DNA from: Bacteriovoracaceae bacterium
Lineage (GTDB): Bacteria > Bdellovibrionota > Bacteriovoracia > Bacteriovoracales > Bacteriovoracaceae
Assembly: GCA_947461175.1 (NCBI GenBank)
Contig: CANHIY010000003.1
Location: forward strand, 1 to 62,268
DNA length: 62,268 nt
Direction: 5' to 3'
Each line of letters opens with the position of its first letter. Within the stretch, counting starts at the first letter, position 1. The notes under the pieces are model-generated. The model ran no database searches. It worked only from the letters and a program-made list of their open reading frames with translations, and was not told the DNA's origin. Both the position numbers and the translations under genes were made by a program. Below, piece after piece: positions 43,973 to 52,229 of this stretch.

Positions 43973-45081
43973 GGCACTTCTTCCAGCGTGATCAGAAGAT
44001 TTTGCGCTCCTGATGCTGTTTCTAGAATGGATGTGGATTTTTCTACGTGATTTGCTCCATTGACCACAACTTCATAGTTTCCTAGGAACAATGAAGGGAG
44101 AGTGAAATTCCCACTGGCATCTGTTGAAACGGATGAGATAATAGCACCTTCACTATCATATAAATCTACATCAGCCCCTGAAAATGGGATATCGTCGTTT
44201 GTATTAGCTGTGTTGTTGTTTGAATAAACAGTTCCACCGATAGTTACACATTTTCCCTGAAGAAGGATTTTTCCAGTCTTCGTTTCATTTCCTGGAAAGA
44301 CTTCGTAATTAGCAGAGTAAATATTGTGATTTGCATCCTCTACCTTTACCTGATAAGTACCGGCCTCAAGTCCAATCAGAGCAAACTTACCTTCACTGTC
44401 TGTTCCTCCAACGGCAATTGAAGTGGAGTCTTTAAGGGCCTCTACAGAAAATAAATCCAGTGGTAAATCATCAGTTGTATCGGCAGTACAGTTGTTTGTA
44501 AAAAGAGTTCCTGTGATCCTACCATGAGTGGTGTTATTTGCTACGCGAATGGTGGGTGTGAAATTAAACCCGGTAATACCATTTGCGGACTTAGGATTCC
44601 CAAGAGGCTTAAATGATTTTGAGATATCAAAGTCTAGAGTTAACTCATAGGAAAGTGTCCCTGTCACAACCGTAATGGAAGGATTCAACATAAGTTTTAA
44701 TCCAGAACTTGAACCACTTGGAACCTTCAAGTTAAATGATCGACCATCTTTCAGTGTTACTGTGGCGTCTTCAACAAAAATTCTTAGCTGTGAGATGGTC
44801 CCCGGTGAGATGGGTACCTGTGTGAGGGTTTCAGTGAGGCCTCCCCTTAGATTCAAAAGATCGTAGCTCATATTTGCTGTGATGAGATTGACGAATTTTC
44901 CGTTGTGATTCATGTCAATTTTAGAAATATTGATAACGGCACTTTCCAAAACATCCAAAGGAAAGGGCGCATCGGTGAGCTTTATCGTCAAGGTGGATGT
45001 CTGAGCACCAGGATTACCACCTTTACAACCTAAAAGAACTAGTGAACACACAAACAGAATGATGATTGAAAAATTCATCAT
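43969..45081 (-). CDS. Lipoprotein with DUF4382 and carboxypeptidase-regulatory-like repeats
   Basis: ATG 45081, with GAGG five bases upstream, gives a lipoprotein (lipobox VLLGC near residue 19). The N-terminal DUF4382 domain (about 25-180, LTIKLTDAPFP through LKLMLNPSI) is followed by two beta-sandwich repeats of carboxypeptidase-regulatory/Cna-B type. Each repeat has a TxxDDxPL or TNDDIPF segment and a D-x-x-G-x-F-x-L motif (DSEGKFALIGLEAGTYQV, DASGNFTLPSLFLGNYEV). Such modules are found on cell-surface adhesins. No catalytic motif is seen. Confidence 0.8.
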   Translation of the reverse strand: MMNFSIIILFVCSLVLLGCKGGNPGAQTSTLTIKLTDAPFPLDVLESAVINISKIDMNHNGKFVNLITANMSYDLLNLRGGLTETLTQVPISPGTISQLRIFVEDATVTLKDGRSFNLKVPSGSSSGLKLMLNPSITVVTGTLSYELTLDFDISKSFKPLGNPKSANGITGFNFTPTIRVANNTTHGRITGTLFTNNCTADTTDDLPLDLFSVEALKDSTSIAVGGTDSEGKFALIGLEAGTYQVKVEDANHNIYSANYEVFPGNETKTGKILLQGKCVTIGGTVYSNNNTANTNDDIPFSGADVDLYDSEGAIISSVSTDASGNFTLPSLFLGNYEVVVNGANHVEKSTSILETASGAQNLLITLEEVP

Positions 45082-45291
45082 CTTTACCTCACTTATTGTT
45101 AGTCTTATGGACCTAAGAAGCAAATTTAGTGCCGAATCAGTGAAAATGATTTGATAGTTATTTCCTATGGTTGGGATTTTTTTGGAGTCAGAATTTCAAC
45201 AAGTTGTCTGAAGTTTCAACAAATAAGGGTGGCGACTTTTAAGATTTTACCGAATTGAGCCGATGAATTTTCATCAACCAAAGGATAAATC

Positions 45292-45585
45292 ATGAAGTTT
45301 TTTTCATCCACTTTTTTACTCTTCTCAACAGCATTAATTTTTACTGTAAATTCAAGTCCTTCTTTCTCAATGAGTAATCGTGGGCAGGGATCTTGTGATG
45401 GAAAATTTGATAGAAAGTCCAAAACGTTGAGTTGTACTTGCACCTTACCTGGTGGAGAAGTGAAAAGATTTGATGTGGGAGGAGTATCATCCTCAAGCGG
45501 GAAAGATGAGAAATGCAAGTATCAATTATCAGTTATTGGTGGCACCTCATATCCTCCAGCTGGTGGTGGGCTAAAAGGTAAGTAA
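45292..45585 (+). CDS. Small exported Cys-containing protein
   Basis: A 97-residue protein with a signal peptide (MKFFSSTFLLFSTALIF). Four cysteines (GSCDGK, LSCTCTLPGG, EKCKYQ) suggest a disulphide-bonded periplasmic or secreted protein. The tail is glycine-rich. A GGATAAATC precedes the ATG without a strong ribosome site. No family recognised. It converges with the scramblase-family gene with 4 bases between. Confidence 0.55.
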   Translation: MKFFSSTFLLFSTALIFTVNSSPSFSMSNRGQGSCDGKFDRKSKTLSCTCTLPGGEVKRFDVGGVSSSSGKDEKCKYQLSVIGGTSYPPAGGGLKGK

Positions 45586-45589
45586 CCCA

Positions 45590-46240
45590 TCAGCCTGAGT
45601 TTTTTTTCTCAAAGTATTGAAGATCAATAAACATGGCGGCAGATAAAATAAGCAATCTGTCGCTAGGATTAAGCTCTTGTTCGTAGAATGACAGTACAAA
45701 GTTATCCCGATCCGTGAAGACTTCTGAAAAAAGTCCTGACCATTTTTTCTGAACATCAGCAACACTTCTCTCATGTTTGGTAAAAGTGAAGGTCCACAGA
45801 CGCCACAAGGGACTTTTGACCTTATAAAGTGATTTTCCTCGAGAATCCTCAACGTCAAAAGACTTATATAAAAGTGCGAAGCGCTGCTGAAGGGCCCCCA
45901 CCATTTTTCCTGATTCCTCAAAAACTTCCAGCCTTTGAAAAAGCCACCTAAAAGGATGCTTTAGTGTAAGGCAGTGTTGGCGGTTTTTATTGTAGATATG
46001 AATCTCAAAACTCCGCCAGTGACCAAACAACTGCCGCATAATAAATCCCAAAAACCCTTTCTGCTGCTCAGCTGCGAAAGCTATTTGAAACCCGTCTTTG
46101 TCTGTGAGTTGGTATTTATTTCGAGTTTCAAACCCCAGCCATTCGGCCACTTCATGGATCTGTTGTAACTTAATTTGATTATGCCCCATGATCTCATCGG
46201 CAAGAATTTGTGTTGAAGGTGAGAAGTGTTGATCGTTCAT
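45590..46240 (-). CDS. Phospholipid scramblase family protein
   Basis: A 216-residue protein matching the scramblase fold (Pfam Scramblase) across nearly its length: ETRNKYQLTDKDGFQIAFA, RSFEIHIYNKNRQHCLTLKH, a PFRWLFQRLEV strand, KKWSGLFSEVFTDRDNFVLSF and LILSAAMFIDLQYFE at the end. The DRDNF segment corresponds to the calcium-binding DxDNF motif of eukaryotic PLSCR proteins. The human proteins bind membranes; function in bacteria is unclear. There is no signal peptide and only the last helix is hydrophobic. Confidence 0.8.
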   Translation of the reverse strand: MNDQHFSPSTQILADEIMGHNQIKLQQIHEVAEWLGFETRNKYQLTDKDGFQIAFAAEQQKGFLGFIMRQLFGHWRSFEIHIYNKNRQHCLTLKHPFRWLFQRLEVFEESGKMVGALQQRFALLYKSFDVEDSRGKSLYKVKSPLWRLWTFTFTKHERSVADVQKKWSGLFSEVFTDRDNFVLSFYEQELNPSDRLLILSAAMFIDLQYFEKKNSG

Positions 46241-46314
46241 TCTTTATCCAAAATTTTAAGTTTCTCTCATTTTCAACAACTTTAAAAAAGTTGTCACCCT
46301 TCTTATATCTTTCT

Positions 46315-46782
46315 TTATTCTCTGACCGAACTTAATGTCATCCCAGACATGCAGACAATTTGTCCTGGCTTAATTTGACCAGATACAATAGCTTTTTTCA
46401 TCCCTTTAAAATCATCTTCATTGTAGGCCATGCACCAGGCGCCCCCTCGTTCAGTGGACCAAGGACCTCTATGGATTTCTGTTTTTGTGGGTGCTAAACC
46501 ATTGTGGTGAATTCCTAAATAGGCTTCTCTTTTGTGACAAGGGGTTCCTTCGGGTTGCCATTCTACCGGCCCTGAGCACAGAAGACCTGCCTGATGAATG
46601 GAGTCAGGGTAGATTTTTAATTGATAAAAATCTCTGATTTCTGCGTTAGAAGCATAATCTTTACCACATACTTCACTGCAGATTTTTTTAAGATCATCTT
46701 TACTTAAAGATTTAAGACCTAAAGGTGAAGCAAACAAAGATATTGAAGTCAGAATTGAAAGTGAGAAGATCAAAATTTTCAT
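46315..46782 (-). CDS. Exported protein, unknown
   Basis: ATG 46782 with GAGG six bases upstream gives 155 residues with a signal peptide (MKILIFSLSILTSISLFA). Six cysteines (KICSEVCG, LLCSGP, TPCHKR, AWCMAY, IVCMSG) and histidines (GIHHNG) are spread through the mature part. Disulphide-linked periplasmic protein is likely; no family recognised. A short ACAACTTT hairpin lies downstream at 46276-46294 without a U tract. Confidence 0.6.
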   Translation of the reverse strand: MKILIFSLSILTSISLFASPLGLKSLSKDDLKKICSEVCGKDYASNAEIRDFYQLKIYPDSIHQAGLLCSGPVEWQPEGTPCHKREAYLGIHHNGLAPTKTEIHRGPWSTERGGAWCMAYNEDDFKGMKKAIVSGQIKPGQIVCMSGMTLSSVRE

Positions 46783-46896
46783 TTTTAACCTCATATTTTA
46801 ACAACTTAAAATGCATGATGATTCTTGTCGGACATTCTGAGGTAAAAGTTTAATAATTTTTCTTAAATAAAAAATCACTGCTGATAAGTTAATTCC

Positions 46897-47152
46897 ATGA
46901 TTTTTTTATACAGGCAAAATTCCTCCTAAGGTTGGATGGAGATCAGTTCATTCCATTGCGAGGAGAAAGCAAGATATGCTCCATTATTCCCATGCTTTGC
47001 TTGATTTGCGTTCCCCTCCAGGCAATCGACTTGAGGAATTAAAAGGTAACTTGAAAGGTTTTTATAGCATTAGAATCAATGATCAATGGAGAATTGTCTT
47101 TCAGTGGACAATTCAAGGCCCAACTGAAGTGGACATCATTGACTACCATTAG
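46897..47152 (+). pseudogene. higB: HigB toxin remnant, N-terminus lost
   Basis: The frame ending at 47152 encodes FFYTGK, then a RRKQ helix, then LRSPPGNRLEELKGNLKGFY and SIRINDQWRIVFQW, ending IIDYH, a clear HigB (RelE-fold) match. It is blocked at 46898-46900 by a stop directly before FFYTGK. The ATG at 46897 is in another frame and stops after ten codons, so about ten N-terminal residues are missing with a frame change. ATG 46976 with AGGAGA upstream could still make a 58-residue fragment covering the conserved core. higA follows after 9 bases. Confidence 0.7.
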
Positions 47153-47161
47153 CGAGGTTTT

Positions 47162-47467
47162 ATGAAGATAAAGCGTTTTACTAGAAAACCCACTACTCCT
47201 GGAGAAATTCTTAAAGAGGAATATCTCATCCCTCTTAGTTTGACTCAGAAAGTTGTCGCGGATCATCTTGGGATTGATATCAAAGTGATTAACCGTCTAG
47301 TGAACGGGAAAACATCTGTGTCCACTGAACTCGCGCTGAAACTCGCTTCCGCTTTTGATACTTCGCCTGAGTTTTGGTTAAATGCTCAACTTGCGGTTGA
47401 TTTATTTGATGCTCAGAGTGAGCTTAAGGACAGTGAATTACCTGGGAAGCTTAATAAGGCCGGATAA
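47162..47467 (+). CDS. higA: HigA-type antitoxin
   Basis: A 101-residue XRE-type antitoxin. The helix-turn-helix is LTQKVVADHLGIDIKVINRL, preceded by the HigA opening PTTPGEILKEEYL and followed by SAFDTSPEFWLNAQLAVDL, which is diagnostic for HigA. GAGG lies four bases before the ATG. In intact pairs HigA neutralises HigB and represses the operon. Here the toxin upstream appears broken, so HigA may be an orphan. Confidence 0.9.
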   Translation: MKIKRFTRKPTTPGEILKEEYLIPLSLTQKVVADHLGIDIKVINRLVNGKTSVSTELALKLASAFDTSPEFWLNAQLAVDLFDAQSELKDSELPGKLNKAG

Positions 47468-47541
47468 GTTCAGGATGAAGTTGTTGCCAAGCTAGATTTT
47501 TCTAGTTTTTTATAGTAAAATAATGAAAAAGAGGGGGTCCT

Positions 47542-47766
47542 ATGGGAGCTAAGCAACTTGCCACTAAGATAGATGAAAATATTAAGGCGGCTTTAGATTC
47601 CTTTTGTGAAGAGAAAGGACTGAAAATTAATAAATTTTTAGAAGATGCAATTCTAGATAAACTTGAAGAGTTTGAAGACGTTTCTGACTTACGAAAATTG
47701 CGTAATGAATCTTTTCGACCTTTTGATGAAATTTTAAAAGAGCTTAAGGCCAATGGCAAATTATAG
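47542..47766 (+). CDS. Antitoxin of a RelE-type pair
   Basis: A 74-residue protein with a strong AGGGGG ribosome site. The N-terminal half (KQLATKIDENIKAALDSFCE and KINKFLEDAIL) resembles a ribbon-helix-helix DNA-binding unit. The acidic C-terminus FRPFDEILKELKANGK looks like the toxin-binding arm. It overlaps the toxin gene by 14 bases. Confidence 0.72.
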   Translation: MGAKQLATKIDENIKAALDSFCEEKGLKINKFLEDAILDKLEEFEDVSDLRKLRNESFRPFDEILKELKANGKL

Positions 47767-48019
47767 GATTGAATTTTCTTCAACTGCTGAAAAAGCATTG
47801 AAGAAAATTCCTAAGAAAGATTTAATTAAGATCATTGAGTCAATTCAAGTTCTTGCTATTAATCCTTTCCCTGAGGGGTGTAGAAAGCTGGCAGGTGAAG
47901 AAGGTACCTATCGTATAAGAAAAGGTACTTACCGGATTATTTATGAAGTAGAAGGAAAGAATTTGAAAATTTTGATATTAAAAATCGGTCATCGTAAAGA
48001 TATATACCGGAATATTTAA
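47753..48019 (+). CDS. RelE/ParE-family toxin
   Basis: An 88-residue RelE-fold protein: YRIEFSSTAEKALKKIP, NPFPEGCRKLAGEEGTYRIR, GTYRIIYEV and a final ILKIGHRKDIYR. These match the ParE/RelE superfamily closely (conserved basic residues and the terminal IGHRKDxYR). It acts as an mRNA interferase or gyrase poison; which one cannot be told. It is coupled to the antitoxin and appears complete. Confidence 0.88.
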   Translation: MANYRIEFSSTAEKALKKIPKKDLIKIIESIQVLAINPFPEGCRKLAGEEGTYRIRKGTYRIIYEVEGKNLKILILKIGHRKDIYRNI

Positions 48020-48022
48020 GAG

Positions 48023-48731
48023 ATGAAAATTATCCTTTCATTAATCATTCTATCTATTTCTTTAACCTCACATGCACTAGAATGTCTGTGGTGGCAGACG
48101 AAGTATTCAGCTACAGTTGTAAATAAGCATCCAAAAAAAGGAAAAGTTCGCGAACATCCCCGTAGAGAATATTGTAGGGATCGCTGGCCCAATGCCAGTT
48201 TATACGTCAAGCAGTTCAAGGACGATCCTATTCTTGGATGGTCGCATAAAGGTGAGGTCTTTAAAAAGTGGAGCAGAGACGAAAAACAGCTAATACTTGA
48301 AATTTTACCCACTTTGCCTTCATGGATAGAAGTCCTAAAATTATAATTTTCGACGGGCAAAGGATTCAATGTATAAAGATAATCCAGCTGCGAGTGAGCT
48401 AACCAACGGCTCAATTATTCTTTATGATTTATTCTTCAAGGAAAAGAATAAGAAATCAATTATAGTCCATGAATCATCCCACCACCTTTATAAAAAAGTT
48501 GCTCCCAAGGATATTGCGGATTTTTTAAGCATGTCTGGATGGAGTATTGAAGTTACATTAGATAGAAAAGTTTATGAATCTCCACCAAAAAAATTAATAC
48601 AACCATACTCAGCGTTAGATAAAGACGAAGATTTTGCCAATCATGTAGAGAGTTATTATCAAAATCCCAAATCGTATAAAGCTACTCATCCGAAGCACTA
48701 TGATTTTTTTAATCAGAGGTATCCTTTATGA
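48023..48731 (+). pseudogene. Exported HExxH protein, interrupted by a frameshift
   Basis: The first part (48023-48346) has a signal peptide (MKIILSLIILSISLTSHA) and ends ILPTLPSWIEVL before a stop. The second part resumes one base later near 48338 as NYNFRRAKDSMYKDNPAASE and continues to 48731, with a zinc-peptidase-like HESSHHLY (HExxH) near its residue 40. Joining at the AAAA run of 48337-48340 gives one continuous protein of about 236 residues. This suggests one secreted metallopeptidase-like gene with a single-base frameshift, or a sequencing error there. An ATG at 48369 could start the second part alone. Confidence 0.65.
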
Positions 48732-49165
48732 GACTGACTTTCTCGCTATTTCTATTTGTTGTTTCTTGCACATCGAATAAATCAGCATCTAATAAAGATA
48801 GGTATGAGGTGATGAATGATTTATGGCAAAATAAAGCTTATAAATCAGAAGTAATTTCTACTTTAGGGCCTAACTACCAGGTTGCACCAAGCGGTATTAC
48901 TTACTCATTTACGACATTCAATTATCCAAAGAGCGGTCATTTTTTTAATCAGGCAAATCAACTCACTATCCAATTCATCTATCTTGAAAAAAATGAGTTT
49001 GAGACATTTAATAATAAAATTAAATGCCCATGGAAGGTTGAGAAGAAAATGGTTTCCTCTGGTCACACTGTACAAACCATTGAATATGGTGAGTGTAAAA
49101 GCTTAGGTATTAAATATACATATCCATCTAATTTAAATACGTATGAAATCCGTTGGGAAAAATGA
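48728..49165 (+). CDS. Small lipoprotein, unknown
   Basis: A 145-residue protein overlapping the preceding gene by 4 bases (ATGA). Its lipoprotein signal has a FVVSC lipobox near residue 14. The mature region contains VISTLGPNYQVAPSGITYSF, reminiscent of small envelope lipoproteins with an SmpA/BamE-like GxP turn, but similarity is weak. Two cysteines are near the end. It probably forms an operon with the HExxH gene. The tRNA gene lies directly beyond its stop on the other strand. Confidence 0.6.
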   Translation: MRLTFSLFLFVVSCTSNKSASNKDRYEVMNDLWQNKAYKSEVISTLGPNYQVAPSGITYSFTTFNYPKSGHFFNQANQLTIQFIYLEKNEFETFNNKIKCPWKVEKKMVSSGHTVQTIEYGECKSLGIKYTYPSNLNTYEIRWEK

Positions 49166-49166
49166 G

Positions 49167-49243
49167 TGGTGGGACTAACAGGACTTGAACCTGTAACCAC
49201 CCGGTTATGAGCCGGGAGCTCTAACCAGTTGAGCTATAGTCCC
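49167..49243 (-). tRNA. tRNA with CAU anticodon (elongator Met or Ile2)
   Basis: A 77-base cloverleaf with encoded CCA. The acceptor GGGACTA pairs with TAGTCCC, so it has a G1-C72 pair and is not initiator tRNA. The anticodon stem CCCGG/CCGGG encloses CTCATAA, giving CAT at 49207-49209 (complement). Met and lysidine-modified Ile2 tRNAs share this anticodon and cannot be separated by eye. Confidence 0.92.
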
Positions 49244-49257
49244 ACAATGAGTCCTCT

Positions 49258-49286
49258 AATTTACTTTAACCGTAAACTCTTGCCAA
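49258..49286 (-). promoter_or_regulatory. Candidate promoter of the CAU tRNA
   Basis: On the minus strand TTGGCA (49281-49286) and TAAATT (49258-49263) are separated by exactly 17 bases, and the tRNA begins 14 bases after the -10. Good position, moderate -10. Confidence 0.6.
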
Positions 49287-49448
49287 CAGGCCCTTTAAAA
49301 TTAATCAGAGAAATTGGGTTAAGATGCAGTGCTCAAGTTATCAAAAAGTGAATTTTAAGTCTGTGGTTCTCCCTATGGTTGATAGTAAGTCAAAATTTCT
49401 TTATCCTGAACAAAGTTTAAGGGGTTATTGCTTCAAGGGAATTAATTG

Positions 49449-50168
49449 GTGAAAGACCGAGCAGATAAGATTCTAGTGGAAAAGGGGCTGGTTTCATCGA
49501 GAAGTCAGGTGAAAAATTTAATTGAGAACGGCTCTGTGACTGTTAATGGTTTAGTTATTAAAAAGGCCGCAGAATTGATCGATTCAGAGGCAGAAATCAG
49601 TATTCATTCCTCACTCTATGTCGGACGAGGTGCCTTAAAGTTAGAGAAGGCCCTGGAGGAGTTTAAGATCGATGTGAGAGATAAAGTCTTCATGGACGTG
49701 GGAGCAAGTACCGGTGGATTTACGGAAGTTCTACTTAATCATGGAGTTCAAAAAGTCTATGCCATAGATGTGGGACACAACCAACTGGCAGAGAAACTCA
49801 GATCCCATCCTCGTGTTATAAATAGGGAAGGAGTGAATATAAAAGATCTCGAAAGGCTTCCTGATGTGATTGAGGGTGTGGTGATGGACTTATCATTTAT
49901 TTCAGTCACGAAGGTTTTAAACACTGTGAGGGAGCTGATGGCACCTCAAGCTGACTTGATCGTTCTAATAAAGCCTCAGTTTGAGGCGGGTAGGGAGAGG
50001 GTTCCCAAGGATGGTGTGATTAAAGATCCTAAAGTCCAGGCAGAGGTCTTAGAAGAAGTTGTTCAGTTTGCCACCTCCCATGGTTGGCAACACCTTAAAA
50101 CCATCGACTCGCCCATAGAAGGGAAGGCGGGAAATAAAGAGTTCCTTGCTTGGTTTAAACGGCTTTAA
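49449..50168 (+). CDS. tlyA: TlyA-family rRNA 2'-O-methyltransferase
   Basis: An N-terminal S4 RNA-binding domain (KILVEKGLVSSRSQVKNLIE) and a FtsJ-type Rossmann methyltransferase. The latter has the SAM motif MDVGASTGGFTEVLLNHG near residue 82, MDLSFIS near 147 and LIKPQFEAGR near 176. Mycobacterial TlyA methylates 16S and 23S rRNA and affects capreomycin sensitivity; other members are annotated hemolysin A. The GTG at 49449 gives the usual short VKDRADK start with AAGGGA upstream; a TTG at 49446 is adjacent. Confidence 0.92.
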   Translation: MKDRADKILVEKGLVSSRSQVKNLIENGSVTVNGLVIKKAAELIDSEAEISIHSSLYVGRGALKLEKALEEFKIDVRDKVFMDVGASTGGFTEVLLNHGVQKVYAIDVGHNQLAEKLRSHPRVINREGVNIKDLERLPDVIEGVVMDLSFISVTKVLNTVRELMAPQADLIVLIKPQFEAGRERVPKDGVIKDPKVQAEVLEEVVQFATSHGWQHLKTIDSPIEGKAGNKEFLAWFKRL

Positions 50169-50312
50169 AGAATATTTAATGGATAGCTATACTCGTGGTC
50201 TTCTTTCCTTTCAAAAATGAATTTTTCCATTTGTTTTAGCATTTAGGTTTCCTATTATTTCTCAGAATCGGCTAGATAATAGTTTTTAACTATTTTTTAT
50301 AGAGGCGATTTC

Positions 50313-50648
50313 ATGGGACAAATAAGTTCCTTTAGAAGGCAACAATATTTTCAAGAATCTCCTCGATTCATCATTCTTAAATCTGGTCTTAATGTATGTG
50401 CAAGATTTTTAGAGGTTTCCCCTAGTGCAATAAAGTTTTTTATTGATGGTTTAACCCAGGAAAAACTTACTGTGGTTACAGCAGAGTTTTTAGTCAACGA
50501 GTTTGAAGAGAGGTACACAACTATTTATTTAGATTCTGACGGAGATTTTACAGATAATTTTATTTTTATGGGTAAATCAATCACTGGAACCTTTACCCTT
50601 TATGGTGAAGGTCATAATTACTTTTTAAGATTGGCCATGATTTTTTAG
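50313..50648 (+). CDS. Hypothetical protein
   Basis: A 111-residue protein, not recognised. It has no signal peptide and alternates short strands (SPRFIILKSGLNVCARFLEV, YTTIYLDSDGDFTDNFIF), suggesting a small beta domain. GAGGCG lies about nine bases before the ATG, and composition matches neighbours, so it is probably real. It overlaps by 24 bases a short minus-strand gene at its 3' end. Confidence 0.55.
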   Translation: MGQISSFRRQQYFQESPRFIILKSGLNVCARFLEVSPSAIKFFIDGLTQEKLTVVTAEFLVNEFEERYTTIYLDSDGDFTDNFIFMGKSITGTFTLYGEGHNYFLRLAMIF

Positions 50649-50831
50649 TTTTTTGAGAGCAATAATTTTAAAGAATGCTCTTTGATTTGTCTGCGCAAGA
50701 TCTAGGCAGGAGACCCTCTTACCTGTTTTTGGGTTTATAACTTTTCTGCTGGTATCGTAATTGGAGTCAGAATAATATCCCCATTTCTTAATATGTGCTT
50801 TTTCTTCTTCTGAGTATGCTGAATTTTTCAT
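50625..50831 (-). CDS. Short hypothetical protein
   Basis: A 68-residue basic protein with an AGGA ribosome site before ATG 50831. The segment EEEKAHIKKWGYYSDSNYDT and INPKTGKRVSCLDLAQ look like a compact helical or zinc-free domain. No family recognised. Overlap with the neighbour's 3' end is compatible with convergent genes, but a chance frame cannot be excluded. Confidence 0.45.
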   Translation of the reverse strand: MKNSAYSEEEKAHIKKWGYYSDSNYDTSRKVINPKTGKRVSCLDLAQTNQRAFFKIIALKKLKNHGQS

Positions 50832-50927
50832 ATTTCCTGGCTTTTTAAAGTTAATATGATTTCTATCGGCACTTAGATTTAAAAAAGATAATGTTTTTTA
50901 AAATTTTTGTAATATCAGCTAATCAAA

Positions 50928-52187
50928 CTAAAAAAGACTAAAATCGTACCTTATATTGATTGAGTTAATTGTATTGCTGTCTGGTAGACCACTGAGTGTA
51001 TTCCATAATTTATCTTTTTGATAAATGAAGTTGTAATCAAAAAATAGATGATTTGTGAGGTTGAAGATGAATTTTAAATCATTCACCAAATTTAAATTAT
51101 CCGTTTCAATTTCCCAGGAAGCAGGGTCCTGAAAAGGTCTTACCCAGAGATGATTTTCAAAGGCGACTTTTTCATTGATGCGTTTTTTTAGGCCAAAGCG
51201 TAATCCGTGCCTGATGCCACTTTCTTTCACGGATGAGACTGATCCGTTTTTTTGAATTTCAGTTTGTCTCACATCGTAGAGGGGTATGTAGGAGAAATCC
51301 ATGGCTTCCCAGGATTTTTTTCGACGAAGATGCCAGGTCATTCCTACCGGCCCAAACTGCCAATGACTGGAAGGAGTTCCCAGTTTTGTGAAGTGTTGAG
51401 CATTGTAGTGAATGAGTGAGAGTGAGGACACGGATGGTTTAAGTCCATTTATGGTGAACTGAATCCTCCCATTGGTGGTTTTGGTGGTAGCACTCTCTTT
51501 TGTGATGGGATCTTTAAGTTTTGTCTCTTGCTGTTCAAGCTCAGTAAGAAGGTTGTACTTAGTGCCAGCGTTTAAACCACGTAGGCCGTATCTTAGGCTT
51601 TGGGACTCATTCATGGTTTGCTTTACGAATGGGGAGGCAAATACGGAAACTTTAAAATGATCTAAATCCTTATTAAATTGGTCCTTATCAAAATAACCCT
51701 GGAGGACAGATTGGTTTTTCTTGGCTTGATCAAAGTCAGGAAGATCATTTCGAGTTAAGATTTGAGGGAGGTCTGATTTGATCAGAAATGGGTCAGGACC
51801 TTTATCTTTTTTTTCCGCTTTTTTTTCTTCTTCAATGTGGATAACCTCGTTTCTTAAATCTGAAAGAGGAGAAGGGATTTCTTTATCTGCCATTCCTGTG
51901 ATGGTGTAGACATAATCCAGAGAAAAGGCTTCAGATTCAGGTATCCGGTAAAGTTTCCAGTAAGAAAGATTCATAGATGTTTTCACACAAATGGCACGGG
52001 AGCTATAACCGGCCACATCGTTTGAAAACTTCGCGTGATCATGCCGGCTGACCCCATCTTCTAGGCCACGATTCACAGCCACAACATTATCAGGAAGAAC
52101 TCTTAAGATTTTGACGTTCGTGAGCTTCTCAAAGGATTCGAGTGCAAAAACTTGAAAGGATAAAACTAAGGCCAAAATAGTCCACAT
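50928..52187 (-). CDS. Probable outer-membrane beta-barrel protein
   Basis: A 419-residue protein with a short signal peptide (MWTILALVLSFQVFA). Residues 20-110 may form a periplasmic domain, then a charged linker (EEEKKAEKKDKGPD). The last 230 residues show barrel-type alternating strands and end in aromatic YDFSLF, the barrel signature for BAM recognition. Strands such as GLRFGLKKRINEKVAFENHLW and LFFDYNFIYQKDKLW resemble DUF481-type proteins. No clear ribosome site is seen before the ATG. Confidence 0.65.
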   Translation of the reverse strand: MWTILALVLSFQVFALESFEKLTNVKILRVLPDNVVAVNRGLEDGVSRHDHAKFSNDVAGYSSRAICVKTSMNLSYWKLYRIPESEAFSLDYVYTITGMADKEIPSPLSDLRNEVIHIEEEKKAEKKDKGPDPFLIKSDLPQILTRNDLPDFDQAKKNQSVLQGYFDKDQFNKDLDHFKVSVFASPFVKQTMNESQSLRYGLRGLNAGTKYNLLTELEQQETKLKDPITKESATTKTTNGRIQFTINGLKPSVSSLSLIHYNAQHFTKLGTPSSHWQFGPVGMTWHLRRKKSWEAMDFSYIPLYDVRQTEIQKNGSVSSVKESGIRHGLRFGLKKRINEKVAFENHLWVRPFQDPASWEIETDNLNLVNDLKFIFNLTNHLFFDYNFIYQKDKLWNTLSGLPDSNTINSINIRYDFSLF

Positions 52188-52229
52188 TAAATGATTGTAA
52201 ACTATTTTGGAATTTTATAATTGAAGAAA

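Noticed and set aside
48016-48414. 132-codon minus-strand frame
   Set aside because: It is antisense to the HExxH gene, which has a signal peptide and coherent sequence.
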